DNA of 64,000 nucleotides from NCBI GenBank assembly GCA_013399015.1, contig VWZX01010825.1, forward strand, positions 372,001 through 436,000, in the 5' to 3' direction. The notes below the pieces were generated by a model that was not told the DNA's origin, did not search any database, and worked only from the letters and a program-made list of their open reading frames with translations. The stretch is from Galbula dea. Taxonomy: Eukaryota > Chordata > Aves > Piciformes > Galbulidae. Positions 44,131-57,775 of this stretch are shown in pieces. How positions within the stretch are numbered: position 1 is the first letter of the stretch; each line of letters opens with the position of its first letter. A program made the translations under genes and the position numbers.

Positions 44131-44629
44131 TCCAGGCCTGGGCTCCCCAGTCCAAGAGAGCCAAGGAACTAGTGCAGAGAGTCCACGGGAGGCTAGGGAG
44201 ATGCTGAGGGACCTGGACCCTCTCTGGGAGGGGGAAAGGCTGAGAGCCCTGGGGCTGCTGAGCCTGGAGAAGAGCAGCCCCAGAGGGGAACTGCTCCATG
44301 CTGAGCAAGAGCTGCAGGCTGGGGGCAAGAGGCTGGGGCCAGGCTCTGCTCACTGGTGCCCAGGGACAGGCCAAGGGGCACTGGGCACAAACTGGAAGCC
44401 AGGAGGTTCCAGCTGAGCAGGAGGAAAAGCTTGTTTGGTGGGAGGGTGTTGGAGCCCTGGCCCCAGAGGGGTGTGCAGAGAGATTGTGGAGTCTCCTTGT
44501 GTGGAGAGATTCCCAAGGCAGCTGGAGGTGACCCTGGGCAAGCTGCTGTGGGTGACCCTGCTGGAGCAGGGGTTTGGACTGGATGATCTCCAGAGGTCCC
44601 TTCCAACCCTTGCCATGCTGGGATTCTAT
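44131..44629 (+). mobile_element. CR1 fragment, type A, plus orientation, 3' complete
   Basis: Starts abruptly in 'ccaggcctgggctccccagt' and ends 'tgccatgctgggattctat'. The segment normally reading 'ggcccaggctttgcagagag' is altered to 'ggccccagaggggtgtgcag', a private rearrangement of a few bases. Confidence 0.93.
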
Positions 44630-46285
44630 CCTAAGTGGACTTTTCAAGGCAAGCCAAGACATTTTTATCACAAGTGCACATCTGCTTTAGCATGAAGACT
44701 CATTATTACAATCAAGAAAGAGCATGGCTAGTATTTTGCTGCTGAGGAAATTTCCATTTTGATTTTCCCATGTAAGCATCAAGCCTCTTGGACTCCATTC
44801 AACTCTTATTGCTGGAAGAATGTTCAAGCAAAATATCTTCAAGCCTCAGTATCTCAGCAGTTCCCAAGCAACTTCACAAACCAGAAAGGGTGACATCAGC
44901 CCTTTTAGCTCACTAGGCAGCCTTCAGCTCTTGGGTGTTAAAAAGCAGCCTACATTTAACAAACTAGAGCAGACCATCAGCTAGGTACACAAGCCTAAAT
45001 GGATGGTAGGAAGGGGGCATGAATATTTATGACTGTCTGGTGCAGAACAGCAGGAAGGGAAGCAACAGAGTGAAGTGAAGTAGCATGATATAACAAGGAT
45101 TGACACCTACCTAGCAGATGAGCACACAAAGCTATTCTGTGAATAACTGATATCATCTGCAGCTTCTCCCATGCTACAATAGCAGAGACAAAGAAAGGAA
45201 GCAAGGCTCCTTTCCAGTCACATCATTTTAAACATTAAGCATATGAGAAAGATCCAGTGATCTTGCATTTCACACAAGCTGCTGTTCTCTTGTTGCTTTT
45301 TCCTTTCAGTGAGAGCAGGCACAGCCTGATGCTCCTAAAGGATTCTGAAGTCACAGCAAAAATATCAACTCTGTGGATTTTTGTTATTGCCTCAGGGAAT
45401 CAGTGAAATTTGCAGCTCCTTATGTCTCAGTAAAACATCTCCAAACAGTACACCAAAGCTATTTGTCACTCAGGAGGCAGAAACTCAACTTTAATTCAAG
45501 ACCCAAGTTTAATTTTTTTAGTGGCTTCTCATAAAAAATGATGACTATGCATTCCAAGCAATGCTCCAAATGATCCAAGTCTCACAAGTGTTTGAGACCT
45601 TGCAGGAAGTCATGGAAACAAGTAAGAAATCTCATTTTGTCACAACCCAGATGTCCTCAGAGCAAGAGGGTTTTAATTCCAGGCACTGTCTCTGGGCAAT
45701 CAGCCACACAAATAAGAGTTTTCATGCCTGCTCTTTCCTGTCAAGCACTTCCATCCTTTACAAGACCGGACCAATTACTCCCTTATCTCCAACAACCAGT
45801 AATCAAATGATTAACACTTCAATAACCACCTTAGAAAAAAAGACAACTATGAAAACACATGGCAGCCTGAAAAGCTCATTAACATCAATTTTCATCTAGC
45901 CTTTTCTCTGAGTACCTCAGAAGAGCATGTACAGTGTCCTGTTTCCTAACAGGAGCCACGAGGTCCTGCTTGTGCCACAATGCTCCACCCCAAACAGAAG
46001 GAATTTGAGGTTGAAGCACTCTTCTGACCTAGAAAGCATTTTCCTCCCCCCAAGGGCCAGCCTGCCTAGCAAGGTCTCTAACAGCTGAACCCTGGTGCTA
46101 CAGGAAAGCAAAAGCTTAAGCAACATCCATTTATTCCACTAAGGTTTCTTATCTTCATCCTAAGGAAACCACCAGCTCTGGATCAGCAAGCTCAGACTTC
46201 AGCTGGAAAGGATCATCTCTCCATAGTAAAACATGATTCTTTGCTACTGTCCTGCTTTGAGCTAGAACAGAATTCCAGCCCTCAC

Positions 46286-46437
46286 AGGATTCCTGCTCCA
46301 CCAGCTCCATGTCTCTGCTGTGCTGAGGGCTCCAGGGCTGGCCCCAGCACTGCAGCTGAGCTCTCCCCAGAGCAGAGGCACAATCCCCTCCCTGCCCTGC
46401 TGGCCACACAGCTGGGTATGCAGCCCAGGACACAGCT
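46286..46437 (-). mobile_element. CR1 internal fragment, type C, minus orientation
   Basis: About 150 bp from 'cctgctccaccagctccatg' to 'gcagcccaggacacagctgg', matching the interior of the copies at 8651-9395 and 32364-33013. Both ends are missing, including the 3' end. Confidence 0.87.
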
Positions 46438-47356
46438 GGTGTATGTTCAAGCATTTTGTGTCCTCAGCTAGGTTCTGCTGATCAAGATCATCTACTAACA
46501 TCTCTCTGAAAGACTTTTGGGGAGGTGTGGACCAGGAAAGGTGTGGAAAAATACTGCCCTTGCAACTGGCTGTTGAGTCTCTTGACTTGAGGCTGCAGAG
46601 GTGGGACCCAGACCCTTAGATGCACCTGTTCACAGACTGCCTCTGCAACAAGGAGGGAGCAGACAGTTCTCAGCCAACAGGAAACACTCCAGAAACATCC
46701 TCACTGTCACAAGGCAAAGCTTAAAATATTGAAAGCATAACTGCACTCTATAAAAAACCCCTAACAGGGCAAAGAACTTGCCTAGCTCTCCTGAACATGA
46801 AACTCCAGTTCTCCAAGCCCCAGTGTCCTTTTGCACAACAAGAACATCCTCATTAGGATCTTCACTAATTGCTCTCAAGCAGCACTCCCCACATCTTGCT
46901 TCAGCTCTCCCTCAGCATCCCCCACCCTGCAGCTCCTTACAAACCACCCCAGCTAACCACATGATGCACTCTGAAGTAACACTCAGCTGAAGTTAAGCCT
47001 CACCCAGACACTCCTCAGGGACAGAAAATGGCCAAGAAATTGTTACTCTGCTTGGTAGAGGCAATTTCCTACCTTTGATGCAACCATTCCACCAAGATCC
47101 AAATACCACACTAGGGTAAAAAGGCAGAGGTTTGGAGCTGACACCTAGAGGTGGAAGGAGGACTGGCTGAAAGCTGTGCCATTGATCCAAGGATTCAGCA
47201 GCATTTATTTCTTGAGGGAAATGCAAGATACAAGTAGCAGGCTCCAGGAAAAACTATTTAGCAGTAATAAAGCTAAGGCTGATGGTCATTAATGGCCAGA
47301 GGAGAAGACACAAAGCTGGAAAAGGCTCCTCTTTGTATTTAAGCATATGAAAGGGT

Positions 47357-47481
47357 CACAGAATCCCAGAACCCAGCATGGTGGGGGTTGGAAGGGACCC
47401 CTGGAGATCATCTAGGCCTGCTGTGCAGGCCTAGATGATCTCCAGGGGTCCCTTCCAACCCCCACCATGCTGGGTTCTGTG
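47357..47481. repeat. Near-perfect hairpin made of two facing CR1 3' ends
   Basis: The left arm (47357-47421) carries the type A 3' end in antisense: 'cacagaa...cccagcatgg', 'gttggaagggacccctggag'. The right arm (47425-47481) is its exact reverse complement over 57 bp, apart from an 8-bp extra (tcccagaa) in the left arm. The spacer is three bases, tgt, at 47422-47424. The CR1 3' termini point outward and the truncated 5' ends meet in the centre. Both arms are far more alike than any two CR1 copies elsewhere in the window. Confidence 0.95.
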
Positions 47482-48916
47482 AAAGCATGAGAGCACTTGG
47501 AAATACTGTAAAACATGTCCCAAGGTTCTTCTGATCAAGTCTACTTGACCATAAAACAAAGGAAGAAGAAGAAAAATCAGTTGTCCATCTGATCAGTCCC
47601 AAGTAGTCTTAATATTAGCTAAGCCAAGTCATATTTGTTGCATGCACACTTAGATAAGCTAAGTTATATTTGTATAGACACTTCTGTGGAAATAAACATT
47701 TAAGATCAGATTTGGGAAGCACAAGAGCTGGAGGATGCCAGATGAAGGGAAGGAGGAAGACCAGTACTAGATCCTGGCTAGTAAAGTCCTCTTCATTCCA
47801 GTTGCAATTGAATTGGGAATGACTGCCTCTCCCTGAGCTGGAGTATTGAGGATTTACAAGGTTCAGCTTGAAATGCAGAGAATTAATGAATTGCTGTAAT
47901 CTCATTATAAAATCCAGGATGGGATTAAGGGAAACAGGTAGAACAGGGTTCTAAGTAGTCCCACTGAAGAAAGATTAAATGAATCTCAGACTCTCAGCAG
48001 GCCAGTAACAAAATTAATTCAGGCTCTAAAATGACACTCATATTCTTAGGCAAAATGTGGCAGAGTCCTCATGATACAGAGCTCCCTGGGCTCTGGTTAA
48101 AGGGTCCTCAAAGTAGTAAGGGTTGAGATGAAGCTGGGGATTAAACAGGAGCTGAGAGTCAGAACAGATGACACTGACTATCTGCTTTTTACCAAAACCC
48201 CCTGGTCACTTATCACTCCAACAGTGCCCACAGCACTCTGGTTGAACACCTCCTTTAAGAATGCAATTTGGATTGTGGGATCCAGGTTCCAATTTCAACT
48301 TACAACTAAACTGAAGCAGAGCTAAACCCCACAGCTTTGCTGGGCCAACAGTCAGGCAAGTGAAATGGTGTGGAGACATATCAGAACATCTTCAGTCCAG
48401 GCAGAAATGCAATGACATCAACACCTCCTGAGGTGCTTGGAGTACAAGTAAATTAAAAACAAACCACTAGTTGTTTCTATAATAGTTTACAGAATTTCTA
48501 CTCAGTATTTCTCCTCTTATGCATCAACTTTCCACAAAACTGCAGTTCATTTCAATTCCAATCTGTTAATTTTTACAGTGTAAACACATCAGCACAGACT
48601 GCAAATGGCAAGACAACATCTCCACCAAAAAGCTCTAGCCCTTGGGTCAGGTTGTTTCAAAAAGGACTCTTGGAAAGTTCTATTGTTAAGCAAATTTCTT
48701 GTTCAGAAGTGCAATATTTCCTGAATGCCAAATCACTTCTAGCCCAATCAATGGTTTCCAAGCTAGATTCTCAGCATAAAGCCCAAAGGAAAGTTTGGGC
48801 CATTCAATATTTACTCTGCATGCTCCTTTATTAACTGGGTGGTGCTTTGGTTGGGATTGGGTTTATTTTTTCCAGCTGCTTTACTGGTCCACTTGCTTCT
48901 TAGACACAGACTCCAA

Positions 48917-48985
48917 TCTATCAAGTTTAAAAGACCAATATTTAAGTTTCAGCTTGTCAAGTTTAAAGGACCAATATTTAAGGTC
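48917..48985. repeat. Tandem duplication, 2 units with 36-bp period
   Basis: 'caagtttaaaagaccaatat' at 48922 recurs as 'caagtttaaaggaccaatat' at 48958. Only a few bases differ. No function is suggested. Confidence 0.85.
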
Positions 48986-50176
48986 TATTATTGTCATGCA
49001 AGGGTGGCTTACTAGGCACTTTCTATATGATGGCAGTTAAAGCCTATGAGGATTAATCCACTTTTTGAAGCATATATTACATCCAGACACCCCATGAAAA
49101 ACAACTGCAGCACTGAGCAAAAATCCACCAGGAGCCCTTCAGTAATTAATCATTCCTAAGATCCAGGGGTTTTTGACATCCCAGGATTTTATTTTTAAAT
49201 ACCTAATTATCTGCTTGTACAAGACTTGGAAGATGTAAAATGCTACATGGCCAGATCAAAAGTAATTCAGTCACTTTGGACAGAGACTGAAGTGTGCATC
49301 TGCTCTTTAAGGAGTAGCTCTGGTTGCTCCCCTTGCAGAAGGGGAAGGAGCTGTGAGCTCCTCCATCACCTAGACCACAGATTCAAGCACAGTTCTAATA
49401 AACATGACATTTCCACAGTCAGAAGATGGCTCTGAAGACTTTTCACTGGCATAAAGACAGCAGCACACAATTGTTTCCCTCTCCTTCAATTCAAATTGTG
49501 GTTGGAATGAGCATGATAAGAGTAAAAAGTAGTATTCAGGGCTTCATACCCCCTCCCCAAAATTAGTGAGCTTTAGGTGACCACAAGAAGAAAGTTTAAT
49601 CCACACTCCTATGAAGCATTTGTTTATATTTACTGAAGAAAAAGTGAGAAACTGGGCAAGAGAAGATATCCCTTTGAAACTAGTTTTCCAGATTTTACTG
49701 CTGCTTCTAAGCTCTCAATGAAATAAGAAGCTAATCACCAAAAAATTTGGAGAACAAGAAGCAGACATTCAAAAGATAACAATGGTTTTCAGGTTTAAAT
49801 ATCTTTAACACACTATTTGTTTCTAGAATAAACCATAAGCATGGGCAGTTTACACAAAAATCTGCATATAAATCCTCACACATCACGAAGTAACCCCAAA
49901 AATAACCTTTGTTAAAACAGGATAAACTAAAAAGAAGCTAAAACATCATTTAACATGAAAATACTCTCATGGACTCTTCAGAATGATTCTGTGCTGATGA
50001 CATTCCCTGCACAATTACTGCTTTCATTACCTCTGGGGTAAGGCACCACAGAGTAATGCCCATGCCTCTGCCACTACTGAGGAACAAAATGCACTAAAAG
50101 AGGTTCCTCTTCCCTGTGCACAAGTACTTCAATGACTTGCAGAAACCCTGAGTTTTCCTTTGCATCATTCATTTTC

Positions 50177-50795
50177 ACAGATCCCAGAATCCAGCATGGT
50201 TAAGGTTGGAAAGGATCAGAGGTCATCTAGTTCAACCCCCCTGCTCCAGCAGGGTCACCTACAGCAGCTTGCCCAGGGTCACCTCCAGCTGCCTTGGCAA
50301 TCTCTCCACACAAGGAAACTCCACAACCTCTGGCAGCTCTTCTCCAGGCTCAGCAGCCCCAGGGCTCTCAGCCTTTCCTCCTGCCACAGATGCTCCAGCA
50401 TCCTCAACATCTCCCTAGCCTCTGTTGGACTCTCTCCACTAGTTCCTTGGCTCTCTTGGGCTGGGGAGCCCAGGGCTGGACACACAACTTCAGATGTGGC
50501 TTCACCAGAGTAGAGAAGAGGGCAAGGAGAATCTTCCTTAACCTCCTACTGGCCACCCTCTTCTTCCTGCACCACAAGGATTCCATTGGCCTTCCTGGCT
50601 ATGAGGCACATTGCTGCCTCATGGGGAACTTGTCCCCCAGCACTCCCAGCTCCTTCTCTGCAGGGCTTTTTCCAGCAGCTCAACCCCTAACCTGTCCTGC
50701 TCCATCAGGTTATTCCTCCCTAGGTGCAGGGCCCTCCACTTGCCCTTCTTGACCTCCAGGAGGTTCCTCTCCCCCAACTCTCAGCCTGCCTGTGT
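50177..50795 (-). mobile_element. CR1 fragment, type A-like, minus orientation, large internal deletion
   Basis: 3' end 'agatcccagaatccagcatg' at 50177. Around 50330 it jumps from 'aactccacaacctctggcag' directly to 'ctcttctccaggctcagcag', omitting roughly 200 bp present in other type A copies. It ends near 'ccccaactctcagcctgcct'. Confidence 0.92.
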
Positions 50796-52034
50796 CAGAC
50801 AAGCTCATAAGTTCAGGAGCTAAAAATCAGGTAAACAACTGTATTGCAAGATGTAACCAACACTGGCAAGTAACAGAAAACTAGATCAAATCCTATGCAG
50901 CAGCTTCAGTGGTGAGAGAAGATACTGTAGATTAAGTCTGCCTCACAGGAGACATTTCCCCTTCACAGTATCATGGCAGAGAACAGTCAAGACTTGCTAG
51001 AGCTGCTGAACAGAATCTTAAGATAGCAGTATCCTGAGGCAGAGAACAGCTGCAGAAAGGAGGAGATAAAAATGGAGCAGCCACCTGAGTATACAGTTAT
51101 GGGCTGCAACAATCATGGTTTCAACTGTTTCCAGCACTAAACATTACTCTGATGCAAGCTAAAGCAGCAATATGCTCTCATCTAGCTGAGGGAATCCAGT
51201 CCTACATTGTACCACATGCTGAAAGGAGGCCTCAGAACAAGCTATCACTCCCTTCCTAAATGCATTTTGTCCTTGAAAGCACCACAAGCAATGCTAAGTC
51301 AGCCATTTCAAGCTGCAAACTAGAGTTTCAGGAGACCTCTTAAAATGTTAGGGATTAGTGGTACCAACTTCCATTCCCTCCAGCCTTGAATTCAAGTTTG
51401 GCCTTAGGTGCCCCCAGCATCTTTATCCACCTGACAAACCAAGGGAATATTCCTCCAGCTCCTTCCTCTATTGACTACCCAACCCCATGCTGCCCTTTCA
51501 CACCTTCTACCTGGAAGAAGACAAAGTTCCACACAGCTTCTCCTCAGTGATTTCCATCTTATTCCTAGAACCTACCATCTGCTGGGCAGTTCTTGAAGGA
51601 CTAAGACTTGAACTTTACTCTTTCCACACAAGAGCTGCAGAGCAGCTTCCACAAGAGCTCTCTTCTCTCAAACTCATTCTTCAGGCACACCATACAGAGG
51701 TATTTATTCTCAATGAAGCTCCAACAACATCTTAAAATAGTCCTAAGGTCAATGCACTCTGGCTTCTAAGGAAGCAGCTTGTGAAGGGAAAAGAATCACC
51801 CAGAGAGTACATTCTGTGTGCTTTCATTAAGCACATCTCTCCACAAAGCACAGCATGAATTCAGCCACCTTTGGCTGATCCAAGCTGACAAGGATGTCCA
51901 TGGAGACCACCTAGGGACTGGTGCAAAAATAATCAGATTTCCATGGTCTTCTCAGTAACAACACACATGGGTTAGCCTCTATGGTGCAATGGCACAGCAA
52001 GGAAAAAATAGCTGATGTCAAAATAGAGCAGAAC

Positions 52035-52820
52035 ATGGACACCATGACCTGGACAGGCTGAGAGTTGGGTGGAGAAGCAGCTCAGGAACCTCCACAAGGG
52101 CAAGTGGAGAGTCCTGTACCCTGGGGAGGAAGAAACTCATGGAGCAGGACAGGTAAAGCAGGTTTGTGGAGAAGGAGCTGGGAGTGCCAGGGGACAAGAA
52201 GGTCTCCATGAGGCAGCGAGTGCCCTTGTGGCCAAGAAGGCCAATGGAATCCTGGGGTGCATCAAGAAGAGGTCTCCACCCCCTCTTATCTGCCTTAGTG
52301 AGGCCACATCTGGAGTACTGTGTCCAGTTGTGAGCTCCCCAGTTGAAGAGACAAGGAACTAGTGCAGAGAGTCCATGGGAGGCCAGGAGATGCTGAGGGA
52401 CCTGGAGCATCTGTGGCAGGAGAAAAGGCTGAGAGCCCTGGGGCTGCTGAGCCTGGAGAAGAGCAGCCCCAGAGGGGAGCTGCTCCATGTGAGCAAGAGC
52501 TGAAGGCTGGGGGCAAAAGGCTGGGGCCAGACTCTGCTCACTGGTGCCCAGGGACAGCCCAAGGGGCACTGGGCACAAACTGGACCACAGGAGGTTCCAG
52601 CTGAGCAGGAGGAGAAGCTTGTTTGGTGGAAGAAAGGGTGTTGGAGGCCTGGCCCAGGCTTCGCAGAGAGGCTGTGGAGTCTCCTTGTGTGGAGAGATTG
52701 CCAAGGCAGCTGGAGGTGACCCTGGGCAAGCTGCTGTGGGTGAGCCTGCTGGAGCAGGGGGGTTGGCCTGGGTGATCCCCAGAGGTCCCTTCCAACCTCC
52801 CCCATGCTGGGATTCTGTGA
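52035..52820 (+). mobile_element. CR1 fragment, type A, plus orientation, 3' complete, long copy
   Basis: From 'gacctggacaggctgagagt' through 'cacaagggcaagtggagagt' and 'gaggccacatctggagtact' to 'catgctgggattctgtgagc'. The 269-codon open frame on the minus strand is antisense to this element. Confidence 0.95.
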
Positions 52821-53910
52821 GCAGCACAGGACCCTGTTTTTCAATACCAAAATCACAACCACAACATTTTTTTTAGCAACAGAAACCAAAAGCCTACAGA
52901 ACTTGAGAATAGTAATTTAAGAAGCTGCACACTCTGCTCTCCTCAGGCACTTACACAAGTCCAGGCAACACACAGCTTATGGTTAGAACTCAAACAAGCA
53001 TACTTTGACATCAAATTCCCCACTTCTCCTTCACAATTTTCCTCCTGAGCATTCCTCCTGGTGGAATGGGGCAGAACCAAGGCCACCAGCATGGACACTT
53101 GACACTCTTGCTGCCTGCTCCACCTGCACTGCAAATTAAGAACTTCATGCTCAAAGGATGTTAATCTGGCAAACAAAGCAATGTTAATCCAGCACAAACC
53201 TCAGCCTTTCAACCCTCAAGCCTCTAAAAAGTTCCTCACTGAGACAGAGACCTCTCTAAAGCAGCTGACAATAAGCTTGTTTCTTCCCAGCTGAGTTTTA
53301 CAAATGCCTTGGAAAGAGGCCATGGAGCCTGAGGGGTCTGTATACCTAAGGTTTAATACTCATCTAGTAGAATTTGAAAACAAAAACAGTCTTGAAAAGA
53401 AAGGGATTTGGCTCCAAATAGTCAATGGAACAAATTTTGGGTGATTTTCTTCTTATTCTGACCCTCTCTAGAAAAAGGCTTTCCCATAGGGTTCAACTAC
53501 AGGAAAAAGTGCTTCTGTGAGAGACTGGGTTTGGAGCAGGAAATTCTTGAGAGAATTAGCTACACTCCAGCTGGGGTACAGCATCTTGAAATAACTCTCC
53601 TCCTCCTGGAGTCTTTTCCAGAGAAACAATCCTTTCATGTAAGGGCTCTTATACTACTCAAGTTCCTTATTTAACTAATGTTTACTCTAACACAGACAGA
53701 AAAGACTTGTTTCTAACTCAAACACTTCCCTGTATAAGTGTGCAGAGAAGGTCATTTTGGGTCACACCTCCAAAACCAGCTTTAACACCACAGGATCTGA
53801 GAGGACCTCAAAGACCTGCTACCAAACACAGGAGGCCCCACTTTGTTGTTAAGATGACAACAGAGCTGCCACTGAGTACAGTAAACACTACACAACATCT
53901 GGCTGTCATT

Positions 53911-54022
53911 TTAGAATCATTCTGGTTGAAGAAGACCTCTAAGATCATTGAGTCCAAGCATCCACCCAACACTACCCTGCTCACCACCAAACCACGGCCC
54001 CCAGCATCACAGCTCCATGGGT
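53911..54022 (-). mobile_element. CR1 3' remnant, type B, minus orientation
   Basis: 'tagaatcattctggttgaag', 'cctctaagatcattgagtcc' and 'ctcaccaccaaaccacggcc': the last ~110 bp of a diverged type B copy in antisense. Confidence 0.83.
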
Positions 54023-56211
54023 TTGTCACTTCTTCTGCATACTAAAGCATAACTGTTGCTTCCAGTAACTCTGTGGCTGCTGGTGGCACCTGGGAATTAT
54101 CTACTGAAGTCACAGCCATGTGCAAATACAATGGAAAAGCAGATTCTGGAGTCATGTGTTTTAAGGCAAACACTTGAGAAGCATCAGCTTGGGCAAGAAG
54201 CATGTTTTGGAACTCCTTAAAACCATCCCATGTAGGACATGCTTTCCCTCCACTTCCCAAAGGGTAAAGCTGGAAAGTCTTTGCTCTTCCTGGGATCAGA
54301 GCTCCAGAACATCCCTAATCAAGAGGACAAGGCTCCTCTGCCTTCCAAGGGGCACAATTCTGACTTATGATGTGGTGGAAACAACAAGGTTTGACTGAAC
54401 CCAAGCAGATCTCAAGTCTTTGACTCATGGGCAAGTCTTGCAGAGACTACAACCACCACAAAGGCATCACCACCACAGTTCCATAGGGAAATCACTCTCT
54501 AGATGGCAGGACTGACTAGGGCCAGTGCATGTAGCAATTAGCACAAGGTTCCTCTGGAGTTTAATATATATATTCTGCAGTGTAATGATTTAGGGGAAAA
54601 CTCAGCTGTCTAGAGAAAAAAATCTTGTATTTTTAAGCAAATCTGTAGAGTTCCTGAGGCCAAGACTGTATTTAACTGTGAGTTACCTGCTGTGACAGTC
54701 CAAACAGTCCACCAAGCCTAGAGCTATAAGCAGAGGCAACCTAACAGCCCTCTGCACTCTTGAACAGAGAGAGGGTAAAATAACTAACACCAAACCAGCA
54801 GATGATTACAAGGTTGTGATGCTTTCACTGGGAAAAGCCTTTTTTCCAGTCTGCTATTACACTAGAGCATCCAAATAAAGAGGTAAATTTAATGGGACAC
54901 AAGCTTTTGATCTGCCTCCTGTTTATGCAGTTTCAGGGGGCAAAAAACCTCTCCTCTGCTCCAAGTCACACTGAGGTTTAAGAGAAACTAAAAATAAAAA
55001 GACTGGAAAAGAACTGTGGCCACAAAGTTAATTGCATGATGGTGGATAAAAGCCACTCCAATGATTGCTCAGCAAAAAGAGGCAAAAGATAACTCAACTG
55101 GGAAAGAAAAATGGGAAGTTGGAAGAACAGAAAGAATAGGAACATAATTATGAACTGAATACATAATGAACTGATACTCAGAGGAAGCTGAGAAGGAATG
55201 ACAAGAGCCAGAAACAGTGAGTGGGGCAGGCCCACCCTGTGCAAAGCCCTTTGGAAAGCATTCCAAGGTCAGGAATGAAAGAAAAAGCTTCATGTTCCCT
55301 TCAGATGATAAACCAAACTCAATCTTTCTTCTGCCACTTTAATTGGTTCCTCCTCCTGCTGGGTTCAGCCCCTGCAAGATTCACCTCCAGCTTTCTCCAA
55401 GGAAGCAGCAGCTCAGCTTTAGCAGGGCCATCCTAGCTTTTCTGCAGACCTGAGTGATTTTCAGCCATTTTGAATGAGCAGCAAAGGCATCAATCTGAAT
55501 CCAGGGGAAAGGAGCAGCAAAACAAGCAGGTAATATAAATAAGGCAAACCTCTAGCACTGAGGATCTGCCTACTGCTGGGGTCAGAACTTCCCTTGAAAG
55601 AGAAGACACTGCAGCACAGTGTTTCAGCACCAATTAATTCTGTTCTACATGAAAGCTAAGCCCTGTTCCTCCACCTTCCCAACAGCCACCAGGAAATATT
55701 GCCTGCAAATTGGGCTGCTTTGTCCCCAAAAGCAAGTGTTCTCCATTTACCTGCATTTCTAACCCAGTGCCCTGTACCTCTCACCAAGATGGATTGATCT
55801 GCATGCACACTATGCTTTTGCTTGCAGCACTTACAATAAATTTTGCCCTCCCCACTTCCTCAGACATCTACTGGATAATTCAACCACCCACCTGCTTCAG
55901 ATTCCTCTGCTAAGCTTTCCTTCTCTCAGGCCATAACAACAAATCCTTCCATCTCTGTCAAGCAGGGTTTCTCAGAGCCTTTTCTGTGCTGGCAGAAGAG
56001 GACAGAATCAGTAATGAGTGTTTTCTACTCCCAGAGAAGACAGCACCTTTATTAACACAAAGGAAATGCCTACAATCAGCAGAGAAACTTCTGCACTCAG
56101 ATTACTACAACACTGACTGCCCATTTCGATGTAGACAGCTTCAGAGCCTCTGCAGGGCCCAACTCTTGACCTGTTAGCAGGAATTCACTCTCCCAACTCC
56201 AGCAGCTACTT

Positions 56212-56880
56212 ACAGAATGGTTAAGGTTGGAAAGGATCACCAGAGGTCATCCAGGCCACCCCCCCTGCTCAAGCAGGGTCACCCACAGCAGCTTGCCCAG
56301 GGTCACCTCCAGCTGCCTTGGCAATCTCTCCACACAAGGAGACTCCACAGCCTCTCTGCAAAGCCTGGGCCAGGCCTCCAACACCCTCACACCAAACAAG
56401 TTTCTCCTCCTGCTCAGCTGGAACCTCCTGGCTTCCAGTTTGTGCCCAGTGCCCCTTGGGCTGGCCCTGGGCACCAGTGAGCAGAGTCTGGCCCCAGCCT
56501 CTTGCCCCCAGCCTCCCATGGACTCTCTCCACTAGTTCCTTGGCTCTCTTGGACTGGGGAGCCCAGGCCTGGAGCCAGAGCTCCAGCTGTGGCCTGAGTG
56601 GAGCAGAGGAGAGGAGGAGAAGAACCTCCGTCCACCTGCTGCTGGTCACACTCTTCTCCCTGCACCCCAGGAGACCATTGGCCTTGGCCACAAGGGCACA
56701 CTGCTGCCTCATGGTGATCTTGTCCCCCAGCACTCCCAGGTCCTTCTCTGTGGAGTTGCTTTCCAGCAGGTCTACCCTTAACCTATCCTAGTGCATGGGA
56801 TTATTCCTCTTAAGGTGCAGGACCCTCCAGTTGCCCTTGTTGAACTTTGAGGTTCCTCTCTGCCCATCTCTCTAGCCTTC
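56212..56880 (-). mobile_element. CR1 fragment, type A, minus orientation, internal deletion
   Basis: 3' end 'acagaatggttaaggttgga' at 56212, end near 'ctgcccatctctctagcctt'. At about 56510 it jumps from 'cttgcccccagcct' to 'cccatggactctctcc', leaving out about 130 bp. Both sides of the jump carry 'agcct' in intact copies, so a 5-base microhomology marks the join. Confidence 0.93.
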
Positions 56881-57665
56881 CTGGGGTATCAGCCACTCCT
56901 TCCAGTTTTGTACCATCTTAGACCCCTCAGCAGAGATCAAACTGACAGGAACCTTGTCAGTGCTGCAGCAGCCACTGCTTGGAGCTTTGCCAGAGAAGAC
57001 TGCACCCTGAGGCCCCCTCTTCTTCTAGCCACACATCCATTTCAGATTTAATTTCCCTTCCCTTTGTGTTGCACATATCAGAAACATTAAGAAAATGAAC
57101 TGGCTGTAACTCAAACCTAGACAGAGGCAAGCAGAGGAAGCTTAGCAGGAAGCATTTAGAGGAATGGAATAAAGTGGCCTGTGCATTAATTACAGGAATC
57201 TTGGAGGGAGGTTTTTCCCTGCTGCAGCAATTGCCAATAGCTTTCCTAGGAGCAAATCATTCCAAAAGATCACTTAGCAGGATAAATGGAATTCACTGGT
57301 ATGGTCACAAATGTTAACAGTACAGAGGGGTAAGTGGTCACAATTCAAGACACAGGAGACCAAGTGAAAGATCACTTGCCCATTAGCAGGTTTCCCCACA
57401 CCTTTCACTGCTGCAGCAGGTTTTGGCCATGTCTGAAGACAAAAAAGCTACCTGACTCACCAGGATCCCTTCAATATTTCCTTCTAACTCTTTCAGCTCT
57501 GGGCAAATATGCTTTTGATTTAAACCAAAGCCTTAATTCTGTATGTTGATGACACCTACACATGTCTGGATGAGAGAACACTATGAGCCTGCAAGTCTCA
57601 GAATAGCTGGGTGGCATCTCCAGGGGATACTGGCACCTCCTCAAGGCATGGAAACTCTCAGAAGC

Positions 57666-57725
57666 ATCACAGAATCCCAGGTTGGAAAGGATCTCAAGGA
57701 TCATCTAGGCCAACCTTTCTTGGCA
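57666..57725 (-). mobile_element. CR1 3' terminal remnant, minus orientation
   Basis: 'atcacagaatcccaggttgg', 'aaggatctcaaggatcatct' and 'aggccaacctttcttgg'. This 60-bp stub is separated by 50 bp of other sequence from the next copy in the same orientation. Confidence 0.83.
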
Positions 57726-57775
57726 AAATGCAGTCTGTGGAAGATAGCTTTGTGTACTAAAATGGAGGCAACTAC

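Noticed and set aside
52018..52827. 269-codon open frame on the minus strand
   Set aside because: Antisense of the CR1 at 52035-52820.
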